A DNA stretch of 64,000 nt from Auanema rhodensis (GCA_964057225.1 OZ059895.1:5146001-5210000), one strand, 5' to 3'. Counted from the stretch's first letter, positions 1 to 15,206 are shown. Translations and numbers: made by a program. The notes: generated from the letters alone by a model not told the origin.

Positions 1-120
1 TAATGACCACAAAAATAATTTTTTTTAATATATTAGTTGAATTTCTGTAATTTTTAACTTTCTTTTATCTATAAAACGTATAAGTAGATGAAAGAACACG
101 GGAATATTGAAGAAACATAA

Positions 121-136
121 GAGAGAGAGAGAGAGA
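121..136. repeat. (GA)8 microsatellite
   Basis: Perfect GA dinucleotide run of 16 bp, the first of many in the window. Confidence 0.9.
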
Positions 137-1379
137 ACGATGTCTCAATCAACCCCCTAATATGAAAATTTTTTGCAAAAGTTTGTTTTCTTCATAATAA
201 TAAATATAATTTGTTCATAAAACTAATAATATGTTGATAAGATGAAGCTAAGATTGCTCAATGGTCGTAAGATAGGTAGTCTCAGTGGAAATATCGTGGT
301 CTACAGGGATTTATTCAATTTCCATCAATGAAAATACTAAATGAAGAAGGAATTATTTTTTTTTTATTGAGAAAAAAAGAAAATTTTTTTGAAAATAAAA
401 TGAAAAATTATAGATTATAGCTATAGATAGATATATTATTTGTAAGTATATGGTTAATAAAAGTTATTATTAATTATTCTCTGTTAATTTCCTTTTTGGT
501 AAATTGAGTTGGATTTCGTGATCAGAGAGCTTTTATCTTATATTATACATTCTACTCATAGAGTTTTCATCGTGTGAGGGTAGGAAATGACATAAGGAAA
601 TAGGTATACGAAAGGGGAGGAGGTACGATAATGACCCAGCTTAGGATATGAAGAGAGAGAGAGAGGGGAATGAGATAGGAGGAACGATGAGGATTAGAGG
701 ACAACGGAGATGAAAAAGGAAGATTGGGAAATACAGAAAAAGGAAAACTGAAAGATATAGAGAGAAAGGGATTGAAACTAGAATGCAATTCATTTTCAAA
801 GTAAATGAAGTCCAGCATTCTAGTCTTATGAACATCTCTTAGGCTGCTCCACATTACTCTTATACAGCAGATTTCGTCCAGAAACTTCATGATAACGTTG
901 TATAAGCCAAGCGCAGAAAATAGCAAATGAATACGATTTTACTTTAAACTAACAAACCAAACTTATTTGATTCATGAGTAATCCCTTCTATAGTTCAATC
1001 TCCTTCCTCTTCACACTCACTTTCTCTCTCATTCAGGTCTTCTCATCATTCGGCTATTTCCAAGGCATTGCATAAAGGAAATAAAGCACAGAATAAGCTC
1101 ATTACTAAAAGGAAGAGATGTCAGTAACGAACATTGAAGCAATGAAAGATTCATTTTGACGTCGCTATATTCCTTTAGAATTAAAAAGAATATTATTTGA
1201 ACTTGTGAATCTCAATAGGCTCCTGAGTTCCGGCGGTAGCTTGTATATATAGCTTTGAAATAGCTATACATTCATATTATTCTTCATCAAACTAATTTTA
1301 TTTCCAGATATTCGCTAGTATGTAGTTTCTGGACTATGGGTTTTAGCCAATTTTGTCGGTTTGGGGTAAAGAGAAGTAG

Positions 1380-1790
1380 ATAGACATATGCGTATCTACC
1401 GTAGTGACTCTATGACGTGAACCTCCCGTTCGTCAGCAGACTTATATGCGTCTCAGGTGTGCCACATAGGATAATAACCATCCTTAATACGTCACTAAGC
1501 TCTGACCTCTAATCATACGTAGAATCTAAGAAGAGGGGCTAAAAAACATTCAGGCATAAGCTATATCGGCAGATGCGGCAGTTCATGACCTCCTGACCAA
1601 ACGTGGCAGCAATCGAGTAGGCAAAAAACAAATTCAGATTTAACAATGAGGATGGAGCGAGGTGGGGGGTTCGAATAGAAGAAGAGGGATACTCCTAAAT
1701 ATGTCTGGACCTTTCACACCTGCACAGACTATTGCTGCAACGATAGGTCATGTCAATTGGCCCAGGGTCGAATTGAAGATGTTCCACTCT
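1380..1790. other. GC-richer non-coding island
   Basis: About 400 bp clearly less AT-rich than its flanks and free of microsatellites. I found no open frame over about 30 codons on the plus strand and no tRNA fold. It could be a regulatory element, an RNA gene or old repeat; nothing in the sequence decides between them. Confidence 0.3.
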
Positions 1791-1918
1791 TTCGTCTTTT
1801 CAGCTGTAGAGGAGAGATGAGTAGTATTACATATTAGTATTATAATTAGTAAATAAACAAAGAAAAAGTTAGTTGAAGGGATATAAAAACATTTTGTTAT
1901 TGAAAGAAGATAAATGAT

Positions 1919-1924
<6 letters not shown>

Positions 1925-1952
<28 letters not shown>
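1925..1952. repeat. (CT)14 microsatellite
   Basis: Perfect CT run of about 28 bp, followed after some 15 bp by an AT repeat. Confidence 0.9.
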
Positions 1953-3337
1953 TTACCATTTATATAAATATATATATATATTTTATCATAAATGAATGTT
2001 GTTTCAAAATATTTTGTTTTAAATTTGTTATAAACTTTACAAACTTATTTTTGTTTTTCACCTTTCAAAAATTCGTTATTTAATTCTTTATAACTGTAAA
2101 TAAATCAAAATTGTATTAGAATAAGAGAATGTTATAACTGAAAAAAGTGAATTGAAGTTGAATATTTTGGGAAAACAAAAGAATTATATAAACCAATAGC
2201 CTTATATGTATGTAAATGTAGAATAGATAGTGCTTCTCATAAGGTTTCTATATACTTGTCTATCTTTCAATCTCTTCAACTCTTTTTATTCTTTTCAATT
2301 ATTTGATAATCTTATAACATAGACTAAACTATCTTTTCTCTTTATTATTTCATTAAAAATAAACAAAAAAAAGATAACAAATATTATTATTTTTATTAAA
2401 AAGGATAGTTTAAAAAAGATGAAAGATATAAAACTAAAAGATAAGAAATATTTGTTTTTATTATAAATTATTTTAAAGATATTTATATTTTATTTATTTA
2501 ATTCTTTAAGAATTTTTAAATTTTAAAAAAAAATTTCTTTTTTTAAATGTTTAAAACATACACTATTATTCTTCTGTCTAGTAATCATCGTAGTTCCATA
2601 ATTCAATCTTTCATAACCTAAGTGAATAATAATTGGAAAAAAAAAGGAAAATTCTGAAAATATAAGATGAAATGGTGAAAGAAGATCAAAGAGGTGGATG
2701 AGCATGTAAAAGGAAAAGTGCAGATAAGAATGAGATGAAGACGTATAGACGAAATAAAATAGAAAAGGAAGAAAGAAAGAACGAGAGCGTGAGGGAACAA
2801 GCAAAGGAGAAAGATGAATCCGAGGAGGATTTTAAGCTGAAATGCATGATTGTCATGGGTATGGGTACAAATCTGAGTTTTTTTAGTTGAATGGATTGGA
2901 TGTAAAGTAGAAAATGGGTTATAGAGAACATGAGAAAAAAGGAGAGAGAGAGGGAGAAAGAGAATGAGCCGTAGAGAATGAGAGGACATTCATGGACCTC
3001 CATACCGGCATAATTCGCAGATGGGATATTGCATGGCGGAAGCATGAAAAGCTGTAGAATGACGTAGTACACCATTGATGAGGAAAGGAAGCGATTGAAA
3101 AAGGAAGATGAGCATTGTGAACGTCGTCAGTTCAATGTAGGTATCCAGTAGAATTGTCAATTCTACAACTGAACTATGAAGCACATGTCCATTAGTCTCA
3201 TCGTTTATCTGGTGGACTTATAGCATTTTTCAGTTTATCTTCCTCGTCATCATGTTTAACGAGAATATATGAAATGTAGTTTCAAAAAATAAAATATGAA
3301 TGATCGCATATCACTACAACATATTTTCAAAAGCATA

Positions 3338-3343
3338 AAGAGA

Positions 3344-3386
<43 letters not shown>

Positions 3387-3414
3387 GGAGAGAGGGAGAG
3401 AGAGAGGGAGAAAG
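3338..3414. repeat. GA-rich tract with a 13-G run
   Basis: Interrupted GA repeat of nearly 80 bp, purine-only on the plus strand. It contains an uninterrupted run of 13 G at 3376-3388. The (GA)n-then-(G)n arrangement recurs at 15207-15254. Confidence 0.9.
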
Positions 3415-3773
3415 GTGATGATTACTATCAAATGGATAGAATGAATATGACTAAGTCAGAATTACTGATTTACTAAATGTCTGTACAGGAAGATTGACGA
3501 GAGGAGCACTATCTCCAACGGTTCATTGCACAAGAAGTTCAACTCTCGAAGCTTTTATGTACTCTCTCATACTTCATTTCATTTATGAACGTGAATAAGG
3601 AAGATTTTTAAATTAAAAAAAACTTTTTTGGATCCCTTAGCAGAAGTTCTTTCCGAAAATTTAATCAGTTGTTTGCTAACTTACTAGCCAACAGCTAACA
3701 CGTCAAGTCTGTGGTAGACAAGGTATCTAGCAAACAAGTACATATGAGATAGAATAAGCATTATTCCAAGATT

Positions 3774-3775
3774 CA

Positions 3776-3831
<56 letters not shown>

Positions 3832-3832
3832 T
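3774..3832. repeat. CT-rich microsatellite
   Basis: Nearly perfect CT repeat of about 58 bp with two TTT interruptions. Confidence 0.9.
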
Positions 3833-4847
3833 CTTTGTATCTCTTTATTCCTTTTCATGTTTCATCAATTGACTATATTTTCATCTAAGTTAACACATAT
3901 TTGTGAGTATAAAAAAGGATACGACGGTAGTGTGAATGCTTCTTGAACATATCCTGTCTACTGTAGTGCATATTCTACTATTTCTTATTCCTTTTCTTCT
4001 TCACATACATCAAAGAAAGCACAATTTATGCAATAAGTACTTATAGTGGCTCATCATCATCATACTCTTTAAGAAAATATCAAAAGAGGTTATAACAACG
4101 AACACTAGAGAATATATCAAATAGTTATTAAGTATAATAAGAATTATTAAGAAAAGATTATAAGTATATAATTATCTCTCTTATATATTATATTAAATTA
4201 ACCTTTAACCCAAAATATCTATTGTTCTAATTATTAATAAGAGAGGATAATTGAACCAACCAAAACCACACATATGATATGTATGTATATACTGACTAGG
4301 TGGTCATAATTAGAGACAAAAGGGATTAATCTTAGAATAATATGATTCTTTTATTTAATAAATTATTTATTAAATATTAGAAAATAATAAAATATAGATT
4401 AAAATGAATTTATTTTAAAATTAAATAAATTGATATAAGATATTATAAGAAATGAAATTTATATCTGAAAACATCATCAATTTAGTTTAAAAATAAGATG
4501 TTAATGTTGTTTCTATTGAGGAAATATTATTGAATTATCATCAAAAGTTTTAATTAGATTATGAGCAAGCACAATCATCATTATCATTAACTAATTCATA
4601 TTTGAATTTATTAACTTCATGTAAGATGAATAGAAAACAATTCATAAACTATATAGATCAAATAATCTTATACACTCATGTTATACAACCTTTCATTAAT
4701 TTATAAATATTTAAGAAAGTAAATAAGTTTATTAGATCTTGAAAGATATAACACCTTCAGATATCATTGTTTACTAAAGCTTAAGCATAAGTTGTTATAG
4801 AGATGAATGACGAATAATATCATATCTTGATTGTTTATAAAGGTAGA

Positions 4848-4849
<2 letters not shown>

Positions 4850-4884
<35 letters not shown>
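4850..4884. repeat. (GA)n microsatellite
   Basis: GA repeat of about 35 bp, perfect apart from its first few bases, running into a short GT-rich stretch. Confidence 0.9.
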
Positions 4885-4889
<5 letters not shown>

Positions 4890-6754
4890 GTGTATGTATG
4901 ATAAAGAGAAAGAACTAATGAAGTTGCAGATATACTTGCACATAAAGATTTCAAAATTAAGAAATAACTAAATATTTGTAATGATTTACCGTAATCTATT
5001 TTTAAAATAGAAAACGGAAGAAACTAATGAGACAGATAGAAGAAGTTAACTTCATTAAGAGAATATACATGAAAGATTGTTGCTCTTTATGAAACTAATA
5101 ATAAATAAATTAAATATAATGATTAATTGATTCATGATTTAATGGTTTAAAGCTTTATTAGTTATTCAATTTTTAAATTTTTAAAATTCAATACATTTTA
5201 GCAATTCCCATATATTAAATTGTATACTAGACCATACGTATCACTCAATTAACGTATCTCGACTAACGTATAACAAATCAAACTTCTTCAGTGAAGCCAT
5301 TGAAGTAAAGCCATTTCAAAGGATTTCAAGAAAATTTTCACTTTTTTCTGTTTCTCTAACAAACCATCTGCTAATATTTTACAAAAAAAATGAATAAGTT
5401 TAAACGAAATAAGTGAAAGTAAGCATAAATGGTAAAAGGACACCATATTCATTCGAAATAATTATTTTTTAATTTAAGGTCATAATCCTATATTTCTATT
5501 AAAAAACATTAATATACATATGGAGTATGAAGTCTCATGTGCAATGAGCTTTTGAGAGAAAACTGGTTTGGTCACATAGTACGTTACCATGGTGATCAAA
5601 CTTTTTTTCATATCAAACGAAAGTCAAGGCAAATAACTAAAACGTTTTTGAATTTGCATACTATTTCCAGTATATACTCATATGTTATACGGTAATACTA
5701 ATATCGGAGAGCTTTATAATGTTCAGTTTTTTTCTCAAAAATGAACCTTTTCAGCTGTTGATACTTTAGTGGGAAAACGTTAGAGCATAATATATAACAT
5801 ACGTTTCCTATCCGGAATATGATTGTCATTTCGAAAAATTAAGAACAACAACAAGAACTTTAATCTTAATGTTTAATCAATGACATCTCTAGGAAATGTG
5901 ATTTGACTAGTTCCGGTAACTAAACCAAGTTTAAGCATATGTATATGGGTATCTCAGGTAATTATATTGCATAGCTTTCAATATAGCTAACTAGTAAATT
6001 TTAATTTATAATTATCAACTTCCGTCAGAAGCGCTAGTTTTGCATTTTCCAAACTATTAACAAACTTCAAGCACATTACATCCCGATAAGATTTGAACTC
6101 AAACATTTACTAGTTAAGAAGCTTGTGGTTTGATTACCTTGTGAATATGATGATCTAGCCGTTGGCCTTGCGACAGCTACAAGCTGGCAATATTGCAAAA
6201 TTCAGGATGCACTTAGAAGTGCGTCAATGCGTCACGTGGCAGGTGGTATTCGCAGTTTTTCATTATTCAAAATGAGCCGATTAAAAAGCTAAAACTGCCC
6301 ATTCGTCATCTTGCGAATATATTTTAGCCTGTGATTGATTCAATTATATAGATATCTAAATATCTAAATATATACATAATCGAGTTTATCAGTGACGGAT
6401 TAAAAGGATTTAGGGAATGAAACTCAACTAAATGTATCCTAGTATATCCCATTCAGTCTAACTTCATAAAATTAGGTAAAGAAAATGTTCAAAAATTAGA
6501 AAAGGGCACTATATTTAGTATATAAAATATTTTTAGTTTAGTAATTAGAAAAGCAAAATGGAAGAGAAAGAGAATGAGTAAGAAAATGAGATTGTGAGAG
6601 TGTGTGAACTAGAAAAGAAAAAACTACTTTAAAAAATTTCCAAAGAATTCAGATTGTCTTAAATACTGAGTGAAGTTTTCCGATAAAATTACTAGATTAA
6701 TACAGTTATTCAATAATATGTTCATATTTAACATTGCATTTGAGAACATACAAA

Positions 6755-6877
6755 ATGGCGAAACATCAAACTGAAGAGGATGCTGATGGCACATGTGATG
6801 TGGCGGCACAAGCCGCAGGACATTTTCAGAAACTATTGTGTATAAGAGATGGATATAGATGTTTTACCAAGTTATGA
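6755..6877 (+). other. Possible 40-codon small ORF
   Basis: An ATG in a reasonable context (AAAATGG) opens a 40-codon frame ending in TGA at 6875-6877. The first 25 codons (beginning MAKHQTEEDADGTCD) use less AT-rich codons than the surroundings. The opposite strand is also open, and the sequence just past codon 25 resembles a splice acceptor, so this may be a chance frame in a GC-richer patch. I do not recognise the peptide. Confidence 0.15.
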
Positions 6878-8901
6878 TATAGGAAGATGAAATGAATAGA
6901 AAAGTGGAGAGAAACGAAATGAAAAAAAATGAGTAAAGATTATGATGTTGATTGAAGTTTATAAGTATGTAGAAGAAATGAGGAAAAGGAAGAGAGAGAT
7001 CGATGAGAGAATGACAGAGAAAAAGAGAGAGAATGAGAATACTGAAGTAGTGCAAATGTGAAGTAAAATATGATTATGAAAGATGAATTTGCTGGACTCT
7101 AACTTTTGATATGAATCAAATTCTGTGACAAAACTTTCTGATGTTAAAACAGTATTATTACATTTCGAGGGAACGATTATAATCAAGGAAAAAGCTATGA
7201 ATGCTATGGTCGCAGCTGAAAATTCAGCTAATAATGTAGATAACCAGAGTGATGACTGTGTGAAAAATGTATGACAAAAGTTTATAAAAAGAAGAAATGT
7301 AAAAACATTGACATATTCTTGAAGTAGTCTGTTATTTAACGAATGTGTTCATTGAATCAAGATTATTATGAGCATTAACACCTGTTCATGAAAGCGATAC
7401 TCATATGAGAAGGTCAAATAGAAATGTTTGAGAAAATGATGAACAAGGATGGTCAAACCATGTGTACAGAAACAAGAAAAATAAACAGATTAGGAAAAAC
7501 AACCATTCAACATGAATTTTACATTTTAAAATGAATATATCACGCGTCATATTGCGTACATGCGTGAAATGAGACGTGAGGAAATACGTGAAAAGCGATA
7601 CAGGAGAAAGTGCAAAAATTAGATATATGTATATCTATCTATCTATATGGATATAGAAATTGAGAGAGAGAAAAAGTGATAGAACAAGAGGATGAGAGAT
7701 TGTGATAGAGAAAGAGAAAGAAAAAAGGCAGATGTAACCTTTGGTCATTATGTATTAAGCTTTTTAATTACATTACCCTTTAAAAAAAATTTAAATGAAA
7801 TGAAAAAAAAACATTCTTTCTTTCAACGTCATAGTAAATGATAGCTTTTATCCCGTTCTTTTCATTTATTTCTTCGTCAAATACTCTCTCTAAAAAATCT
7901 ATTGGCAAAAGATTTTTTACTGCCAGAGTGAAATGTTGGTGAGAAACACGAAGTAAAAGATGAAAGAATGGCTGGCGATTTGCAGTTCTCTTACATCTAA
8001 GTGACTGTGTGATGTTCTTTAACTAAATTTTAGCAATGAGGGAAGCAGCATCTTCAGCTTCTTGTGAGCATCTAAATATTTCCTTTTTCACATCCTTAAC
8101 TCCATGTGTCTTTCCACTTCTTTTTCTATCTTCTTTCTTTTTTTCTCTCTTTCTCTTATTTTTATTGTATTTTCAGTGCTAACTCTCCTATGTACTATCG
8201 AAAAGCTCTTAGAACTCTCTGAAAGTGTTGAGCAGGAGGTGTGAAAAGGATGTAAGTGAATTAAACAGTTTAATGATGCGTTCACGCATAATTACCATTT
8301 CATCGACTGAAACACACATCCCTTCAGTGATATTCTTTATGTGAACATCTTCTTGTGAACATCACTTCCTCTCCTCTTCTGCCTATCTCTCCTTCTTTCT
8401 CATTCTTTATTCCTCCTCACTTTCTATCTCTCTTTCTTTTTTCATTTTTTCCATTCCAACATACTAAACGCTAGTTGAACGCCTAATAAAGTGAACAAAT
8501 AGTTAGATTTTCCTATATATATGTGATGAATATTGAATTAATATATTTATAAAATAAGAAAAGAATAAGTGTTGATAAAAGAAAAAAAACATGATTGAGT
8601 TATTTAATTTAACAATTAAATAGAATTTGATGATATTAAGATTTATAAATTATAATTTTACATCATATAAAGATTAATAAATATAATTTAATTATAAAAA
8701 TTATCTTTTGGAAATATCTTTTCAACAAAACACACGTATAGTTTAATATTTCATAAAAATATTTTGTATTTATGAATAATTTGATATTTTAATTCATTAA
8801 TATAGAATATAAGAATAAATAAATTATATTAATATGAACTTTTAAAATAAAATTGTCAAAAGAAATCTTTAGTAGTTATGATATGATATAACATAAAACT
8901 A

Positions 8902-8928
8902 GGAGAGAGAGAGAGAGAGAGAGAGAGG
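8902..8928. repeat. (GA)13 microsatellite
   Basis: Perfect GA repeat of about 27 bp. Confidence 0.9.
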
Positions 8929-9206
8929 TAGGGTTTCAGATGAGACATAAGCGAATGATTTTGATTGGTTATCATTACAAAGAAGTTTGGACAAAAAAAA
9001 TAGAAAACAAGAAAAAAGGAGTCAGCAATTGATTCATAGAATCAACAATAAGAAGAATATAACTACTGCTACTAATAGTAAAGATAAGCCAGATATCAAG
9101 ATGATATTTCATCAGTGATTCACGATTCATGATCTTGTGAATTTGGAGTTGGGCTAAAACAAGAACATGCACACAAACACTTTTATCCTTGAAGCTTGTA
9201 TTGCAG

Positions 9207-9271
9207 ATGCATCATCAGCAGAAGCTCAACAAGCACTATGCAGGCAACGAGGAAGCATGGATGTATGCAGC
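9207..9271 (+). other. Candidate orphan first exon
   Basis: A splice-acceptor-like TTGCAG at 9201-9206 is directly followed by ATG and 65 coding-looking bases (MHHQQKLNKHYAGNEEAW and on), then a GTGAGG donor-like site at 9272. Codons such as AAG, CTC, AAC, GGC and GAG contrast with the AT-rich flanks. No partner exon was found downstream, and other frames on both strands are also open, so this is only a candidate. Confidence 0.2.
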
Positions 9272-10876
9272 GTGAGGACGGGATGGTCGGAGCGAAAGTG
9301 CAGCGACCGGCTTGAACGAAAGAAAGAAATGAGAATGGCAAATGAAATGGGTGGAGCTTACTGCAAGATGTGAACACAAAAAAAAAAGAAAAATAACACA
9401 AAACTGATTCGAGATGGTAAATCGAGGCGAATAAAAACAGCAGCAAGATGTGTTAAAGATGATGAGAAATTGAGAGAAACAGTAAAGTAGCATGGTAGAT
9501 AAACAGAATGAAACAGTTTCAGAATCTTGTATCTTTGCTCATGAGGCGTGCTTCATGCACGTTTCTTCAGATGTTTTTTTTCTGCTTCTTTCACTTTTTC
9601 AATGAAAATTTTCAATCTTTTCGCAAACTATTCATGTGGGCGTATAACATTGAAACGGTGCAATGGAATTCGATCCAAAATTGTTATGGAAAAACTGCTG
9701 AATAATCTCGAAAAAACTTTCTCTGCTCATCTTATCCCCCCTATCATCCACTACCCTCATTCTCTATTCTTCTTTCTGTAACCTCCTCGTTTTCCCTCTC
9801 TTTCTCCTTTCCTTTCTTTATCTCTTTGATGAATTTTCATCAATTCAACAATCATTATTTCTTGATATGTTTCATCGTAAGTTTCAATTTCAATATCTCA
9901 AATCTGATAAAAGCTCTCCAAAAAAAACATTTTGAGTTTTATATCCTTAGAGAAAGCTAAAAAAAAATATTTGAAAGAGAAATCTAATCTGATAATTAAA
10001 TTTTGATTTTTCAATAAAGATTATGGAAAAAAAACTATTATCCATTTTATCTTACTATATATGTATGTATATCATCTTAATAATATGCAGATTAAGCTTT
10101 TTTTATATTTTTTTCATTATTTAAATAAATAAAAATTATATTATTTAAATATAATTAATATAATAAAAATATTTTATTTATTTATTATATTTATAAATAT
10201 ATTTTTATAAAATTAAAAAAAAAATGCTAATTAATAATAATAATAATAGTTTTAGTTTTAAAAACAATATAACATTATAATATATAATTAACTTCAAATA
10301 TTTGTTTAATTTATGTGAAAATTAAAAAAACTTGAACTTAAAAGGAAATGTAATGAATATGTGAACTAAACAGCAATTAATACACTTTTAAAACTTGAAA
10401 ATGCTGTAGTTAATGATTATTAAGAAGAAAAATATGTATAAAATTCTTTTCATAATCATAAGTTTTATAATATAGATTATAATAAAATTTAATTATTTAA
10501 ATTTTAAAATTTTATAATAATATTTATTTTAGTGTAATCGTTAGCCAATTACAATAGACCATCTCATTTGTTTACAAAAAAAATTCTGGCGTAATTCTAT
10601 TGAAAAGATGCATTATTTCAATAAAAATAAATTGTTTTAATATAAAAATATAATAAATTTAATTAACCATAAACGGAATAGTTTGATACATGATTTATAA
10701 GGAAAAAAAAAGGATAAAAATTATAATTTCCAAATGAAAATGTACTTTCATCTCAACCTTTTCAACTAAAAAATTAAATTAAATCTTTTGTAGTTATCAA
10801 TTTCACTAATATAGCATTTATCTTCAATGAAAAGAGTGAAAAAGGAATATTTGCACGTTTCCTATGTCTATATCTG

Positions 10877-10878
10877 TC

Positions 10879-10930
<52 letters not shown>
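10877..10930. repeat. (GT)n-(GA)n compound microsatellite
   Basis: A short GT repeat runs into a GA repeat of about 43 bp with one AA interruption near its end. Confidence 0.9.
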
Positions 10931-10931
<1 letters not shown>

Positions 10932-13770
10932 TTGCAGTATTCTCCTTACAAAATGAGAATTGAATTTAACTAATCTTTTTCAAAGAAAATTTTGTCTTCA
11001 TTTCCATTGGATTTTCCTTTTTCTTACTCTTCATCATCGTCTTGGCGAATAAATGATTGAAGCAGATGCTGCTGCTCTATTCAATATTTTGATGATTTCA
11101 GGATATTTCTCGTCAATTTCAAAACTAATCATTTATTCTTTTTGATTTAATTTTACATAATAATTTTTAAATTTTTAAAAATTAAATTTTATAAATTGAT
11201 AGATTAGGTTTTTGAATATATTGCTTTTCTTTATATTTAAAAAAAAGGAAAACAATAAAAGTAAAGTAAAAGTATTTATGAATAAACAATATTCCAATTT
11301 AGAATATAAAAATTAAAAAAAAAAGATGAAAAATCATGTTAAACATATGAATGATGAATGATTTTTGATCAATAGATATATCCTAAAATGAAATATAATT
11401 AAGATTAGATAGGCTAAACTGCAATATGACAAAATGAATTTAAAAAGAAATACTAAGAGAGATTGAGAAAATATAAAAAAAAAAGAAAAATGAAATAGAA
11501 AATCAGTAAAATATGCAAAAAGGACAAGTATTGTGGACAGCAGCTTAATCTCTGCTTTTTCAGTAAGCATGAGAGTAGAGCAGCTAATCTGAGGGAGTTG
11601 AAAGAATTTAATTAGGGGGTTTTGTGAGAGAAAGAAGAGAATAATGAAGAGAATAGTAGGATTTGATTCTCATGAAACACATATACCTTCATCTTCAACT
11701 ATTAGAAGTTCTTAGTACTTACTTTAATAATAATTTATATTATTAATTAACATAAATTATAAATTATAATTAAGAATTGAATAAGAAAAAATTAAAATTT
11801 ATAAATTATAATTGTCTTTTTCTCTTCTTCTATCTATATTTCTTTGAAAAACCGTTTTAATGTTTCTTACCCTCTTTCCTGTTCTTTCTAAGCTGACTCT
11901 ACATTCCGCTTTATATTTCTTTTTCTGATAATATGAAGGATTAATATGAAACTTTGGCCAACAATCGAGTTAGTTTGCTGCTCTTTGATCATCTCCTTCT
12001 TCTTACTCATCTACCGTTTTCAGATCTATTCACGATAGTTAACTTTATAGTTAGTTCTAGGGATAAGGTCAATGAAAAACCTAAACATGTGAATATGGCA
12101 CCACCGTATTTCAGGCATTTTGGTCTTTTTTTAAAAGAAAAAATGAAAGAAAACATCGAAAAAAATATGTCAAAAGGACAAAATATGAATGTATCGCGTA
12201 GGTGGATGGCAGAGAGGGGGATGAGGCAGAGGCATGGAAAAAGAAGACAATGTCCGAAACCCAAACGATAAATTCAGTGGACAGAGCAGGGGTGGACATG
12301 AAAAATATGGGGGAAAAGGGGGAAGGGGATGGAAAGATATAAGAGTTGAATGAAAGGATAGGAAGGTTACTGAGGCAAAAAGGAATAAAAGAATAGAGTA
12401 TGAGATATTAGATATGAAATGAAGTAGGTACAAGATAAACTGAAAAAGAAGAGAGGGAGAAGAATATGAATAAGAGAGAATATAAGATAGGAAGAGATAT
12501 AGAAAAAGGAAAGAAAGAGAGATGACTTGTGATGGTAGTAGTGTTAGAGGATGATGGAAGTGCCGAAAGGATGGGATTGGATGTGAAAATGATTATGTTC
12601 ACGGAAAAAAGAATGGAAAAAGAGGGATACTAGGGTGATAAAAGGGGGTGAAAGAGCCAACTAAAGGGTATAACATGATGTATATGTTGTTAAAAGTCGA
12701 ATATATATATAAGCATCATCATTAAATCACATTAAAAAATGAAAATAATAGCCTAAAGCCATGATTCTGTCATGTGAAATTATGTTTTTTGTCAAAAAAA
12801 AAGTATGAATGTCCTGTTTTCTGTTGAATTTCATTGTCAAAACCATATATGTATACATGAATAGTGAGATTTGATGACAACCCATAGGATTTAGGATATA
12901 TAGAATATAAATTAAATATATTAAATATACTATACCATATATTAAAATAGTAAATTATTATATAAATTATATGATATATAATATTTATTTGTCATATTTG
13001 AGATTCCATATCTTAAAATTTTAAAATTTGAAAAAAAAAAATTATTTTATTTGAATTATACATATAATATAAAAATTTTTATATTTATTATAAGATTTCT
13101 AATAAAATATATAATTTTTAAGAAATAAAACATATATGTATATAGATGTATAATGAATAACAGATTTCATATAAGAAAATGAAAAAAAAATTCAAAAAGT
13201 ATGAATATGATAATAAATATGAAATGACACATAGTTATATCATATAATATATATATAAAATATGTTATAATTCATATATAAAGTATAATAGAAAGATAGT
13301 ACATTGGCTACTTCTACCATTTATTTGACTTTTCAACGAAATTCTTCATCAAAATTTTATTTCTTTTCATTCTCATTATCATTAGATAAAAAATATTTTG
13401 TTATCGTTTTTATATTTAAGATTTGTTATATTCTTTTAATAAAAAAAAGAAAAAAGAGATATCAAGTCAAAAGAAGAAGAAAGAGATAGGAAATCATAAA
13501 GTTTTATAAGAATTGTTGATTAAATATCATTGAAGTTTAAGAAAAATGAATAATTATAATTGAATACAAAATGATTTTATATTAATTTTAATAATATAAA
13601 AATCTTTTTAACTAATATATATGTATAATATAAATAAAAAAATATTTACTTTATAGAATTTCTAGAATTTCTTAGGTTACTGATGAAATATACCAAAAAA
13701 ATAGTACAGAAATAGTTCAGAACACATGTTATACGATATGGTATGGATATGTTGAGAAGTATGAATCAAC

Positions 13771-13897
<127 letters not shown>

Positions 13898-15204
13898 AAG
13901 AATTCCATTGAAATTCACACAAAAAAAAGTTTCAGAAAAACTGTATGATTTGAATGTTTCGTTTTTGGATGTTTGAGAATTTTTCATTTAAGAATATGGT
14001 AACGTGGGAGATAAGATGTCTCTTGTCATGAACTTAAAAAAGAAAATAAGTTGTCCTATATAGTAGATGAAACATTAAATTGATGATGTAATATGAACAA
14101 TTTTGAAAAAAAAGGACTAAAATCAAATATTTTTATTGAAATATAATTGAAATATAAAAATAGAAAAAGGATTGAATATAAATTATAAAAATCTCTTTGA
14201 TGATACTGTAATGAAAAGCATATTTTTTGGTGAAATAACAAATTATTTAACTACATTTTATAAATTATTATATAAAATAATTTTTATATTTATTTAAAGT
14301 TATTAAGAAATATTTTAAGCTTTAATAATAATTGTTTTTATGAAATACTTGTGTAATACATCATCTCATATATCTTTCTTTAAAGATACTTTATAAGTTA
14401 TAAGTTGGAATTTTAAGATTACTGTATTTTGGTAAAAACTTTAAAAAAATATTTCTTTTTGGCTTTTCGCCAATAAGATTAGGTTTACGATAGTACAAAA
14501 TGTTTTTTTTTAAATGAAAATAATAGAAATAACAAATGAAAGAGAGTTCATTTAATGGATAAAGATAAAACTTGGATAGATAATACAACACAAGAATCAT
14601 GAATACCAAGTTATCCGATTTATTTTTGAAAAATGAAGAGATTGTCCAACTTATCTTCAGAAAGAGAGAAATAGTGAGACCATGAAGTTCTATATTCTAA
14701 CCAACTTAGAGTACCATACTCTAATTTTCAAATTCTAAAGTATTCATTCATCCACATTTCTTTCAAATGTTTATTATATTTCTTCTCATTTTCTGTTGAA
14801 TTTCTTTTAAAATTTCAATTATCTGATTTTCGAATTCATATCGTATTCATCAGTTTCTCATTTTTCTTTTCATTTTGATACAAGAGATGAGGGACCAATA
14901 CTTTGAAGAATATGCTCTTCTTTGACTTTGATGTTTATCGTTGAAGACAAGAAACAACATGGCTTCATGTGCAAGATAGAAATAGATTAATAAAAATTTT
15001 ATTGTAATATTATGAATTTGTTAAGATAATCAAAAGAACACTTATGAGAAAATTTTACAAAGAATTATGATGTCATTAATAGTAAATTTAATTATATTTA
15101 TATAAACTATATGAAAAGTTTAGTTTAAAAATTATATTTAGAGAAGTACAAGTATTAATGTGATGTGAAACTGTCAAATGCGATATATCTATAGATACTA
15201 TGAG

Positions 15205-15206
<2 letters not shown>

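Noticed and set aside
1600-1680. GGGTTCGAATA string resembling a tRNA B box
   Set aside because: No pairing T-stem, no proper A box at the right distance and no acceptor stem.
567-3075. Several minus-strand open frames rich in Leu, Ser, Phe and Ile
   Set aside because: They overlap each other in different frames and simply mirror purine-rich DNA on the plus strand; no domain, splice pattern or codon bias.
11954-12271. 105-codon plus-strand open frame
   Set aside because: Antisense frames of similar length overlap it, composition is that of the local purine-rich DNA, and no family is recognisable.
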